64,000 nucleotides of DNA, from contig JAUNVJ010000002.1 of assembly GCA_030537695.1 (NCBI GenBank), forward strand, positions 53,228-117,227. The letters are read 5' to 3'. This stretch comes from Tissierellia bacterium (GTDB lineage: Bacteria; Bacillota_A; Clostridia; Tissierellales; Peptoniphilaceae). Under the pieces are notes generated by a model, which saw only the letters and a list, made by a program, of their open reading frames with translations, made no database searches and was not told the DNA's origin. Shown here in pieces: positions 56,974 to 64,000 of the stretch (positions within the stretch are counted from its first letter, which is position 1; each line of letters begins with the position of its first letter). The position numbers and the translations under genes are program-made.

Positions 56974-56999
56974 TTTCAGATGACTTCTCCATACATATA

Positions 57000-57029
57000 A
57001 AAAAGGGTAGACAAAATTCTACCCTTTTT
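57000..57029. terminator. Bidirectional terminator between convergent genes
   Basis: 12-bp stem AAAAAGGGTAGA / TCTACCCTTTTT with a 6-base loop. It can end the plus-strand zur-XRE transcript and the minus-strand FAH operon; its last base is the first base of the FAH-gene stop region. Confidence 0.85.
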
Positions 57030-57886
57030 CATATGAACTTATTTTCTAAAATACCGATTCCCTCAATTTCACAAGTGCAAATATCTCCCTTTTTGATGTA
57101 TTTGGGTTTTGAGAATCCTCCACCTACTCCGGAAGGTGTTCCAGTAAGGATGATATCTCCCCTTTTCAATGTGGTATTTCGGGAGAGATCTTCAATAATT
57201 GTTGGAATGTCAAAAATCAACTGATCCGTATAGCTATCTTGTCGCAATTCTCCGTTGATCTTTGAAGTGATACGACGTCTTGGAGGAAATTCAAATTCAT
57301 CCACTGTAACGATACATGGACCAATGGGACAAAAGCCATCTAAGGACTTTCCCTTAAACCACTGTTGTCGTTCCATCTGAAGTTTTCGAGCAGATAGATC
57401 GTTGCCAATCGTATAGCCGAAGATGTACTCTTTTGCCCTTTCCTTCGGAATATTTTTTCCGTCTTTTCCTATAATAATAGCCAATTCCACTTCGTAATCC
57501 ACATTATCCAAACCCCATAACTCAATTTCATCATCGGGACCCTTAAATTGATCCACTAATTTGGAAAAATAGATCGGTTCTTTGGGAATATCATTTCTTT
57601 CTTCTAAAAATTTAATCTCATTTACATGGTCTAAATAGTTTTTTCCAATACATAATACATTTCGTTCCCCTTCCAAAAAAGGAGGTTCCACTTTAATTTC
57701 ATCGAAGGAATAAGAGATCGTCAGATCGTCGGTCATAATCCTCTCTTCCATTTGCAAGAGAACTCGTAAATCCTTACCCTCTAATTGGAAATGATCTTTC
57801 AAATATTGACGAAGAGGATATACTTTTTGATCTTCCAATATTCCGAAATCATGCTGTCCGTCTTTTATAAAGCTGATATATTTCAT
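57029..57886 (-). CDS. Fumarylacetoacetate hydrolase (FAH) family protein
   Basis: 285-residue member of the FAH superfamily, which includes acylpyruvases, decarboxylases and hydratases. An N-terminal domain (about 1-70) precedes the catalytic fold, with CIGKNYLDHV, the metal ligands in VDYEVELAIIIGK (Glu-x-Glu) and the Asp in GYTIGNDLSARKLQ, then GDIILTGTPSGVG. The substrate cannot be decided. It overlaps the small membrane protein gene by 4 bases and is in an operon with a cyclase-family hydrolase, so an aromatic or cyclic substrate pathway is an inference. Confidence 0.9.
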   Translation of the reverse strand: MKYISFIKDGQHDFGILEDQKVYPLRQYLKDHFQLEGKDLRVLLQMEERIMTDDLTISYSFDEIKVEPPFLEGERNVLCIGKNYLDHVNEIKFLEERNDIPKEPIYFSKLVDQFKGPDDEIELWGLDNVDYEVELAIIIGKDGKNIPKERAKEYIFGYTIGNDLSARKLQMERQQWFKGKSLDGFCPIGPCIVTVDEFEFPPRRRITSKINGELRQDSYTDQLIFDIPTIIEDLSRNTTLKRGDIILTGTPSGVGGGFSKPKYIKKGDICTCEIEGIGILENKFI

Positions 57887-58257
57887 ACTTCACCTGTCCT
57901 TTTGCTATTAAAATAAGTCATATATAGATATGCAAAAAAAGAAATTGCAAAATAGAAACTTGGAAATCCGTATACTGCAATGCCCGGCAGTCCACCGACA
58001 CATAAGACGAGGATTCCAAGGATCAAAGAGAAGCGATCCTCTCTTCCCCTTCCCAGAGAATAGATGATCATACGGCAAAGAAGATAGCTAAAAATTCCGA
58101 GTAATAATGCCATCCCAAGGACTTCACCGAGACGATAGGAAGAATGTAGGGAGAAATTTGCCCCTTTTAAGATTTGATGATGTCCCCACGGAAGTATAAA
58201 AGTCATCACCCAGGGAAGAATTATTCCGATAAATAATCTTGCTACCTTTCTGGCCAT
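57883..58257 (-). CDS. Small membrane protein of unknown function
   Basis: I do not recognise this 124-residue protein. It is very hydrophobic with about four membrane segments (near residues 7-24, 44-66, 77-95 and 98-115) and a short charged C terminus ending in Arg/Lys and Glu. It sits between the cyclase-family gene (9-base gap) and the FAH-family gene (4-base overlap), which suggests it serves the same process, perhaps transport; that is only context. Confidence 0.7.
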   Translation of the reverse strand: MARKVARLFIGIILPWVMTFILPWGHHQILKGANFSLHSSYRLGEVLGMALLLGIFSYLLCRMIIYSLGRGREDRFSLILGILVLCVGGLPGIAVYGFPSFYFAISFFAYLYMTYFNSKRTGEV

Positions 58258-58266
58258 TTTTATATT

Positions 58267-59001
58267 TTATTCCTTTTCTTTGACTCCTATGCAACGGACG
58301 GTAAATCCCGGTCCATTTATGACTTTAGGATACCCTAAGACGATCACTCCTCCTAGTGTCGGCATTTGATCCAGATTGGCCATTAATTCCACTTGGAAGA
58401 TATCCTGTTCCAAGACATAAGTTTCCACTGGCAATCCTCCCGCTTCCACGGAAATACAGGAAGCATCGGTATCGGAAGTTTCATGTCCGATGGCGGCTAC
58501 TTTTCGCTCTTCAATTAATAGTTTTACCGCTTCCATGGACCAACCAGGATAATGTGGGATACCATCCTCATCAATATTGTCAAAATTTTCCTTTCGTTTC
58601 GACCAATCTGTTCGCAAAGCGACAAAGGTTCCCGAAGGAATCCTTCCATATTCTTCTTCAAAGGTCAAGATATCTTTTGCCTCAATGACATAATCAGGAT
58701 CTTCATCGGCTTCTTTAGAGAAATCCATTACCACTAAGGGCAAAAACATATTCTCCACTTCCAATTCGTGGAGCATCCTTCCGCCTTCTGCAAAATGGCC
58801 GGGAGCATCAATATGGGTGCCAAATTGGGAAACGATCTTATATTCCGTTGCGGTAAATTTATGTTCTTTGAAATTATATATTTCTATTTTTTCTAGGGGG
58901 TTAAAACCCGCCCAATGGGGAGTGTTCTCACTTAAGGGATGACTAAGATCAACAAAATCGACTTCTTCTTTTAACTCTTTTAATTTCTTCCAAAGTTTCA
59001 T
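58267..59001 (-). CDS. Cyclase-family protein (kynurenine formamidase-like)
   Basis: Metal-dependent hydrolase of 244 residues with the family motif in the form QFGTHIDAPGHF: His63, Asp65 and His69 are the expected metal ligands (HxGTHxDxPxH). A second conserved stretch, GHETSDTDASCIS, follows later. The family includes kynurenine formamidases and isatin hydrolases; no tryptophan pathway genes are here, so substrate is open. AGGAGG precedes the ATG. First gene of the three-gene operon. Confidence 0.87.
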   Translation of the reverse strand: MKLWKKLKELKEEVDFVDLSHPLSENTPHWAGFNPLEKIEIYNFKEHKFTATEYKIVSQFGTHIDAPGHFAEGGRMLHELEVENMFLPLVVMDFSKEADEDPDYVIEAKDILTFEEEYGRIPSGTFVALRTDWSKRKENFDNIDEDGIPHYPGWSMEAVKLLIEERKVAAIGHETSDTDASCISVEAGGLPVETYVLEQDIFQVELMANLDQMPTLGGVIVLGYPKVINGPGFTVRCIGVKEKE

Positions 59002-59036
59002 AGATTCCTCCTTTTAATCCAAACATTTGTCACTTT

Positions 59037-59045
59037 AGTATAGCA
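59037..59045 (-). promoter_or_regulatory. Extended -10 promoter of the cyclase/FAH operon
   Basis: TGCTATACT on the minus strand, about 36 bases before the gene. It lies directly after the ftsH terminator; no good -35 is seen beyond the terminator U-run. Confidence 0.6.
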
Positions 59046-59062
59046 TATTTTTACATGAAAAA

Positions 59063-59092
59063 AAACTCTACAAATCCATCTTTGTAGAGTTT
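59063..59092 (-). terminator. Terminator after ftsH
   Basis: 12-bp stem AAACTCTACAAA / TTTGTAGAGTTT with a 6-base loop, followed on the minus strand by TTTTTCATG. Strong. Confidence 0.9.
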
Positions 59093-59096
59093 AACT

Positions 59097-60956
59097 TTAG
59101 ATATCTTCTTCTATATGTCGATTTAAAATGTTCATGAATTCTTCTCCGGAAATGGTCTCTTCTTTTAAAAGATAATCTGCAATTTCATGGAGAGCATTGA
59201 TATTTTCTTTCAAAATAGCAATCGCTTTTTCATGAGCTTTTTCAACCAATTGTTGTACTGCAAGATCCACTTTATACTGCATTTGCGGAGAGCAACTTAA
59301 AGTACTGTCTCCTCCTAAATAAGGATTGACCATCGTTTCCATGGCAACAAAACCAAATTCGTCATCCATACCGAAACGTGTAATCATGGCCTTTGCGATT
59401 TTTGTAGCCTGTTCAATATCGTTGGAAGCTCCGCTGGTTTTGGTGGAAAAAATCAATTCTTCCGCAGAGCGTCCTCCAGTAAGAGTAACGATCTTGTTAA
59501 AAGCTTCTTCCCGACTCATTAAGAATTTTTCTTCTTCATCCACTTGCATCGTATAACCTAAGGCTCCGGAAGTTCTAGGAACGATTGTGATCTTATGAAC
59601 CGGTGCTGAATCTGTTTGTCGAGCGGCTACCAATGCATGACCGACTTCATGATAGGCTATAATTCGCTTCTCTCGAGGAGAGATCACAGCATTTTTCCGT
59701 TCATAACCGGCTAATACCACTTCAACGGATTCTTCAATATCGTTTTGACTCATACGATCTCGTCCTTCCCGAACAGCTCGTAAAGCTGCTTCATTGATCA
59801 TATTGGCAAGATCGGCACCACTGGCTCCTGCTGTGGAGCGAGCGACAGCATTATAATCGATATCCTCTTCCTTTTTAATTTCCCGAGCATGGACTTTTAA
59901 AATTGCCTCTCGTCCCTTTAGATCCGGTAGTTCCACCGGAATTCGACGGTCAAATCGACCGGGACGAAGTAAAGCAGGATCCAAGGAGTCGGGACGGTTT
60001 GTCGCAGCCAGAATTACCACACCGGCTCTGGCATCAAAACCATCCATTTCTGATAACAGTTGATTTAGGGTTTGTTCCCTCTCATCGTTTCCAGAAAAAC
60101 CGGCACCGTCTCTCTTTTTACCAATGGTGTCAATTTCATCGATAAAAACGATACAGGGCGCTTTTTCCTCCGCTTGTTTAAAGAGATCTCTCACCTTGGC
60201 TGCACCCAGTCCTACAAACATTTCCACAAATTCCGAACCGGATATGGAAAAGAAGGGAACATTTGCTTCACTGGCTACGGCTTTTGCCAATAAAGTCTTA
60301 CCAGTTCCTGGAGGTCCTACGAGTAGAGCACCCTTGGGAAGCTTGGCTCCTATCTCTGTATATTTTCCCGGCTTATGGAGAAAATCCACTAACTCCGTCA
60401 GTGATTCCTTCGCTTCATCTTGTCCGGCGACATTTTCAAATCGTATCCCATCGGTGGATTGCACATAAATTTTCGCATTGCTTTTGCCAAAACTCATGGG
60501 ACCGACACCACCGTCGCCCATTTTTTTAAATAGGAATTTAAACATAATTTGCCATACAATCAGCAAAACTAAAATCGTGCTTCCTATGGATAACAAAAAG
60601 GAGACAATGGGATTTAATTCTTTTTCATAAACTTGGTCGCTCTTTACATTATGTTCAATCAGACGATCCACTAAATTAGGATCGTAAAAACGACTGGTTT
60701 CATATTTTGAAATTTCTCCATCTTCCTTTGTTTCAAAGGCAATCTTTTTATCCATTACTTGAACTTTTGTCACTTTATCTTCGTTAATCATTTGAACGAA
60801 GCTGACATAATCGGACTTTTTAATATTCGGTTCTTTATTATAACGAGTAAAGAAAAAAGAAGAAATTGAAAAAACGACAGCTAGAGCCAATACATAATAT
60901 AAAACCATCGGCAGCTTATTTTTAAAATTATTCTTATCATTCTTTTTATTTGACAA
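59097..60956 (-). CDS. ftsH: ATP-dependent zinc metalloprotease FtsH
   Basis: Membrane-bound AAA+ protease for quality control of membrane proteins. Two membrane segments (about 16-37 and 115-142) flank an extracytoplasmic domain. The AAA domain has Walker A GPPGTGKT (about 214-221) and Walker B CIVFIDEID, and the protease domain has HEVGH (436-440). I favour the TTG start at 60956, which has AAAGGAAGTGAG upstream; the in-frame ATG at 60974 lacks a site and would include that sequence in the gene. Length then is 619 residues. Confidence 0.95.
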   Translation of the reverse strand: MSNKKNDKNNFKNKLPMVLYYVLALAVVFSISSFFFTRYNKEPNIKKSDYVSFVQMINEDKVTKVQVMDKKIAFETKEDGEISKYETSRFYDPNLVDRLIEHNVKSDQVYEKELNPIVSFLLSIGSTILVLLIVWQIMFKFLFKKMGDGGVGPMSFGKSNAKIYVQSTDGIRFENVAGQDEAKESLTELVDFLHKPGKYTEIGAKLPKGALLVGPPGTGKTLLAKAVASEANVPFFSISGSEFVEMFVGLGAAKVRDLFKQAEEKAPCIVFIDEIDTIGKKRDGAGFSGNDEREQTLNQLLSEMDGFDARAGVVILAATNRPDSLDPALLRPGRFDRRIPVELPDLKGREAILKVHAREIKKEEDIDYNAVARSTAGASGADLANMINEAALRAVREGRDRMSQNDIEESVEVVLAGYERKNAVISPREKRIIAYHEVGHALVAARQTDSAPVHKITIVPRTSGALGYTMQVDEEEKFLMSREEAFNKIVTLTGGRSAEELIFSTKTSGASNDIEQATKIAKAMITRFGMDDEFGFVAMETMVNPYLGGDSTLSCSPQMQYKVDLAVQQLVEKAHEKAIAILKENINALHEIADYLLKEETISGEEFMNILNRHIEEDI

Positions 60957-60989
60957 GTACTCACTTCCTTTCATCTGACACTGACTAAT

Positions 60990-60995
60990 ATTATA
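60990..60995 (-). promoter_or_regulatory. -10 of the ftsH promoter
   Basis: TATAAT on the minus strand, about 34 bases before the TTG start. The -35 region is weak (TTTTAA at 17 bases). A small hairpin with arms TAAAGC / GCTTTA lies over the spacer. Confidence 0.5.
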
Positions 60996-61023
60996 CCCTA
61001 AAGCCTCTTGCTTTAAAATAAAA

Positions 61024-61055
61024 AAGAATTAAGGGAAATATTTCCCAAAATTCTT
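61024..61055 (-). terminator. Terminator at the recR stop
   Basis: Minus-strand arms AAGAATT and AATTCTT, then an inner GGGAAAT / ATTTCCC stem after a mismatched TT, followed by TTTTATTTT. Begins within the last bases of the recR stop codon. Confidence 0.78.
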
Positions 61056-61662
61056 AATTGAGAGGCCGTCGATTTTCCAATGCCGTGGATATGGTCACTT
61101 CATCATAAAACTCCAAATCGCCTCCTACTGGTAAACCATAGCCGATTCTGGTCACTTTTATATCCAATGGATCAAGAAGTTGAGAAACATACATGGCCGT
61201 AGTCTCTCCCTCCACCGTGGGATTGGTTGCCATAATGACTTCTTTTACCGGGTCTTTCGACTGTTGAATATGTTGTAATAATTCACGAATTTTAATGTCT
61301 TCAGCACCTATTCCACGGGTAGGAGAAATATTTCCATGGAGTACATGGTACACCCCTTGAAAACTTAAAGATCGTTCCATGGCTTCCACATCTTTTGGAG
61401 TCTCCACCACACAGATTATCGAATGGTCTCGAGAAGGGTCCATGCAAATTTGACAGGGATCTTCATCGGTAAAATTACAACAAATACTGCATTCAAAAAC
61501 CTCTTGTTTCGCTATTAGAATGCTTTGACTTAGATCCTCTACGTCCTTTTCTTCCATGCTTAAGATGTGATAGGCCAATCGTTGGGCTGTCTTTGCACCG
61601 ATTCCCGGAAGTCGATTAAGCTTTCGAATCAGATCCTCAATAGGTTTTACTTTGGCCTTCAT
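61054..61662 (-). CDS. recR: Recombination mediator protein RecR
   Basis: DNA-gap binding protein that loads RecA with RecF and RecO. 202 residues: helix-hairpin-helix start (LIRKLNRLPGIGAKTAQRLAYH), a zinc finger with CSICCNFTDEDPCQIC, and a TOPRIM domain (IICVVETPKDVEAMERS). It is one base after ybaB and last in dnaX-ybaB-recR. Confidence 0.97.
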   Translation of the reverse strand: MKAKVKPIEDLIRKLNRLPGIGAKTAQRLAYHILSMEEKDVEDLSQSILIAKQEVFECSICCNFTDEDPCQICMDPSRDHSIICVVETPKDVEAMERSLSFQGVYHVLHGNISPTRGIGAEDIKIRELLQHIQQSKDPVKEVIMATNPTVEGETTAMYVSQLLDPLDIKVTRIGYGLPVGGDLEFYDEVTISTALENRRPLN

Positions 61663-61663
61663 C

Positions 61664-62005
61664 TCATAGTCCCGGTAGATTCAATCCGCCGGTGAGTTTA
61701 CTCATCTGTGAATTCATCTTTTCTTCTGCAGTACGCATCGCTTCATTAACTGCAGCTACGATCAAATCCTGTAGCATTTCTAAATCGTCAGGATCTACCA
61801 CTTCTTCGTCAAGTACAATAGATACCAATTCTTTTTGTCCATTTACTACAGCCTTTACCGCTCCACCGCCGGCTGTGGCGGAAAACTCTTCTTGTTTGAG
61901 ATTTTCCTGCATATCTTCCATTTGTTTTTGAAGCTTTTCAATTTGCTTCATCATATTATTCATGTTTCCACCTTTGGGAAATCCGGGAAATCCACCTCTA
62001 GCCAT
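61664..62005 (-). CDS. YbaB/EbfC family nucleoid-associated protein
   Basis: Small DNA-binding dimer, 113 residues, with an N-terminal Gly/Met-rich segment (about 1-18) and a helical hairpin with KQIEKLQKQMEDMQENLKQ. The family's EFSATAGGGAVKAVVNGQKE and PDDLEMLQDLIVAAVNEAM are clear. It lies between dnaX and recR as in most bacteria. Confidence 0.95.
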   Translation of the reverse strand: MARGGFPGFPKGGNMNNMMKQIEKLQKQMEDMQENLKQEEFSATAGGGAVKAVVNGQKELVSIVLDEEVVDPDDLEMLQDLIVAAVNEAMRTAEEKMNSQMSKLTGGLNLPGL

Positions 62006-62015
62006 AATATACCTC

Positions 62016-63704
62016 CTAATTGATAATTTCTATATTTTCTTTACCGAAAAGATCGTATAATTTCTTTTCGGAATCTTCTCTTTCAATAACCACGCGAACT
62101 TCAATCTTTACTCCGTATCGCTCTTCCAGTACATGAGAAATAAAGGTTAAATTGTCTTTCGTTGAAATGGCATTGACATGGAACTCAAATTTTTCTTGAA
62201 AGCCGATTTCCAATATTTGATTTTTAAAAGAAAGAGGCTTAGCTTCCTTTAAAAGTGCTGCAACATTGATTCGACGCATGGCTTTCATATCTTCTAAAAT
62301 ACGGTTCCAGTCTTTTGTAATTTGATCTATGTTTAGGTCTGCATTGTCTATTATATCAGAATTTTCTTCATTTTCAATTTTTGCTTTTTCAGAAAATGGA
62401 GTTTTGCCTGTCTTTATATTTTCTGAACTTTTTCTTTCCCCGAATTGTTGAACGATTGTCTCAGGAGCATCTAGGATTTTTCTTTGTTCAATGGAAAAAT
62501 TCCCGCTATTCGTAAGCTGAACGTCTTCCTTTGTGGGGCAATCACCGTCAACTTGTCTTCCCACGGAAAAGCCTTGGCGGATTTTTTCTTCCAAAATCGA
62601 CATTCTCTTTTCCAAATCTTTCCGATCGTCATGGGTGCAAATCTTTACCACATTCATCTCCATTAAAATTTTAGGATCATCTACATAGCGAATACTTTTA
62701 TGAACCTCTTTTAATTGATCAATAATATAGAGGATACGATCCAGGCTACTCTTTTTTCCCTGTTCTATAAACTCCTCCCGATAGGAGGTCAAAACGAGAT
62801 CGGAAGAATCTTTTAATGTCTTGATTAGCATCAAATCTCGGAAATGACTTAAAAGATCTCGGTTTAAAGTGATATAGTCCTTTCCCTCTTGACTCAAATG
62901 ATCCAATGCATTAATGGCATGATTGACATTTTTATTCAATAAACCCTCTGCAAGATCAAATATCAGATCCTTCGATGCAATGCCCAATATCTCAATGGCT
63001 AATTCATAGGAGATATGCTCTTGTGAATAACTCAAAAGCTGATCGAATACCGACAAAGCGTCTCGCATAGCTCCATCTGCATTTTTGGCGATAAGAGACA
63101 GCACCTCTTCGTCACAGGACTTATTTTCTTCTTGAATAATCTTTTTTAAATTTTCAATAATAATATTTACGGGAATTCTCTTAAAGTTAAATTTTTGTGT
63201 CCGAGACAAAATCGTCTGAGGAATTTTTTCCGGTTCCGTCGTCGCCAAGATAAAGATCAAATGCTTCGGCGGTTCTTCTAAAATCTTTAATAAAGCGTTG
63301 AAAGCTCCTTTCGACAACATATGAACTTCATCAATAATATAGACTTTATATTTTAAACTGCTCGGCGGATAGATTACTTTTTCCTTCAGCTCTCGGATAT
63401 CATCCACACCATTATTACTGGCGGCATCCATTTCCACCACATCCATTTGAGTATCTTTTAAAATACTGACACAGCAATCACAGTGATTGCAAGGATTGCC
63501 CTCTTGAGGATTTTCACAATTGACTGCTCGGGATAAAATCTTGGCAGCGGAAGTCTTGCCTGTCCCTCGCGTTCCTGAAAACAAATAAGCGTGAGAGATT
63601 TCCTGATTTATGACTTGATTTTTTAAAGCGTTGACAATGGATGTCTGGCCCACCAGTTCATCAAATGTCTTTGAACGATATTTACGATATAGTGCTTGGT
63701 ACAT
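62016..63704 (-). CDS. dnaX: DNA polymerase III subunit gamma/tau
   Basis: Clamp-loader ATPase and replisome organiser. Walker A GTRGTGKT is at 44-51, zinc-type cysteines Cys63, Cys72, Cys75 and Cys78 follow, and DEVHMLSKGAFNALLKILEEPP is the Walker B and sensor region. Domain III (oligomerisation) spans about 240-360 and the rest is tau-like C-terminal sequence. Start at 63704 (MYQALYRKYRSK), with AGGAGTG upstream; an in-frame codon at 63731 is less likely. A probable -1 frameshift site lies at codons 316-318 and would give a 319-residue short form. Confidence 0.96.
   Translation of the reverse strand: MYQALYRKYRSKTFDELVGQTSIVNALKNQVINQEISHAYLFSGTRGTGKTSAAKILSRAVNCENPQEGNPCNHCDCCVSILKDTQMDVVEMDAASNNGVDDIRELKEKVIYPPSSLKYKVYIIDEVHMLSKGAFNALLKILEEPPKHLIFILATTEPEKIPQTILSRTQKFNFKRIPVNIIIENLKKIIQEENKSCDEEVLSLIAKNADGAMRDALSVFDQLLSYSQEHISYELAIEILGIASKDLIFDLAEGLLNKNVNHAINALDHLSQEGKDYITLNRDLLSHFRDLMLIKTLKDSSDLVLTSYREEFIEQGKKSSLDRILYIIDQLKEVHKSIRYVDDPKILMEMNVVKICTHDDRKDLEKRMSILEEKIRQGFSVGRQVDGDCPTKEDVQLTNSGNFSIEQRKILDAPETIVQQFGERKSSENIKTGKTPFSEKAKIENEENSDIIDNADLNIDQITKDWNRILEDMKAMRRINVAALLKEAKPLSFKNQILEIGFQEKFEFHVNAISTKDNLTFISHVLEERYGVKIEVRVVIEREDSEKKLYDLFGKENIEIIN
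62746..62779 (-). promoter_or_regulatory. Candidate programmed -1 ribosomal frameshift signal in dnaX
   Basis: On the minus strand, a Shine-Dalgarno-like GGGAGGAG (62779-62772) is followed after 14 bases by the heptamer A AAA AAG (62757-62751). The heptamer is in the zero frame (Gly316-Lys317-Lys318 as GGA AAA AAG). In the -1 frame the next codons are GAG and TAG (stop at 62748-62746). A slip would add one Glu and stop, the same ending as the Escherichia coli gamma subunit. Confidence 0.6.
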
Positions 63705-63722
63705 CTTATCACTCCTAAAAAT

Positions 63723-63728
63723 ATTATA
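63723..63728 (-). promoter_or_regulatory. -10 of the dnaX promoter
   Basis: TATAAT on the minus strand, 18 bases before the dnaX ATG. No convincing -35. Confidence 0.5.
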
Positions 63729-63787
63729 CACGAAACGAAACCAAGTATGGCACCCTTTTTCAGGGACTTCCTTGAAATTTTACGTAG

Positions 63788-63809
63788 TTGTCACAAAACT
63801 ATCACAAAA
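63788..63809 (+). promoter_or_regulatory. Pho-box-like direct repeat before the last gene
   Basis: TTGTCACAAAA and CTATCACAAAA: two 11-base repeats on the plus strand, very like the classical Pho box (CTGTCATAAAA repeated at 11 bases) bound by PhoB-type regulators. A -10-like TATAGA with TGC before it (63818-63826) lies 11 bases after the second repeat, the spacing at which PhoB-type activators replace the -35. The -10 is itself within a palindrome GTCTATGCTATAGAC (63813-63827). Confidence 0.5.
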
Positions 63810-63856
63810 AAGGTCTATGCTATAGACAGAATAAATCTTATAGGAGGAATTTAATA

Positions 63857-64000
63857 ATGAAAAATCTTAGAAAAGCACTTAGTGTAGCTACAATTGGTGT
63901 TATGATGTTCGGTCTTGTTGCTTGTGGACAAAAAAATGAAGAAAACAAAGCAGAAAATGAAGTAAATAATGCGATCGAAGCACAAGAAAATGCGAACAAA
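63857..64000 (+). CDS. Lipoprotein, N-terminal part only (cut by window edge)
   Basis: First 48 residues of an exported lipoprotein: basic start MKNLRKALSV, hydrophobic core, and lipobox LVAC with lipidated Cys23. The following residues are rich in Asn, Glu, Ala and Lys, a typical linker. TAGGAGG lies 8-9 bases before the ATG. The function is not visible within the window. The Pho-box-like element upstream suggests a phosphate-binding protein such as PstS, but this is only inference from the control region. Confidence 0.8.
   Translation, partial: MKNLRKALSVATIGVMMFGLVACGQKNEENKAENEVNNAIEAQENANK

Noticed and set aside
63705..63856. SRP RNA gene, which often lies next to dnaX in Bacillota
   Set aside because: No conserved SRP apical loop (GGAA tetraloop with flanking helix) or suitable fold is visible between dnaX and the lipoprotein gene.

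Overview
The window is a dense chromosomal segment of an AT-rich, Gram-positive-type anaerobe of the Bacillota (Clostridia or Tissierellia-like). This is judged from the operon structures (yicC-gmk-rpoZ-coaBC-priA-def-fmt; pcrA-ligA-gatCAB; mraZ-rsmH-ftsL-pbp-mraY-murD-ftsW-murG-divIB; dnaX-ybaB-recR), a DivIB-type FtsQ, GatCAB, NrdR, strong AGGAGG ribosome binding sites and two S-layer-homology proteins. I support 59 protein genes, 53 of them on the minus strand, so the window is probably one replication arm read in its leading-strand direction. No rRNA, tRNA, CRISPR array, insertion sequence, prophage or recognisable defence island is visible, and no intergenic gap exceeds about 210 bases.

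Layout, left to right (most transcription runs right to left). 1-6.6 kb: yicC, gmk, rpoZ, coaBC, priA, def, fmt (fmt is cut by the window edge). 6.6-10.5 kb: an asnS-leuS operon with a clear sigma-A promoter. 10.6-12.5 kb: rarA and nrdR. 12.5-23.3 kb: division and cell-wall genes, opened by mraZ behind four tandem decameric MraZ-box-like repeats; ftsZ has its own promoter. murC, murE, murF, murB and ftsA are absent from the cluster. 23.4-26.1 kb: a two-component system and an HD hydrolase. 26.2-29.5 kb: a PPC-domain protein, a DUF3160 lipoprotein and an unknown exported protein. 29.7-37.1 kb: pcrA-ligA-gatC-gatA-gatB. 37.1-41.0 kb: tcdA and two S-layer-homology proteins. 41.2-42.5 kb, plus strand: a Met8-like/cupin fusion and a small Cys-Cys protein. 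42.5-49.5 kb: PEP synthase, a CYTH protein, a metallophosphoesterase and YhaN/YhaO (SbcCD-like). 49.6-53.2 kb: an isochorismatase-like hydrolase, a degenerate PfkB-like protein, phosphoglucomutase and YbaK. 53.2-57.0 kb: znuA-znuC-znuB divergent from a Fur-family regulator and an XRE regulator. 57.0-59.0 kb: an FAH-family protein, a small membrane protein and a cyclase-family protein. 59.1-64 kb: ftsH, recR, ybaB, dnaX and the start of a plus-strand lipoprotein gene cut by the right edge.

Most of the window is core replication, translation, cell-wall and metal-homeostasis biology. The signal most worth testing is inside dnaX: an A AAA AAG heptamer in the zero frame, followed in the -1 frame by a Glu codon and a stop, with a strong internal Shine-Dalgarno-like sequence upstream. 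This is the arrangement that makes the gamma subunit in Escherichia coli. Other points of interest are the exact 10-bp periodic operator before mraZ, a Pho-box-like direct repeat before the truncated lipoprotein gene, the Met8-like/cupin fusion, and intrinsic terminators that begin inside coding sequence or stop codons. I did not find a clearly new multi-gene system.
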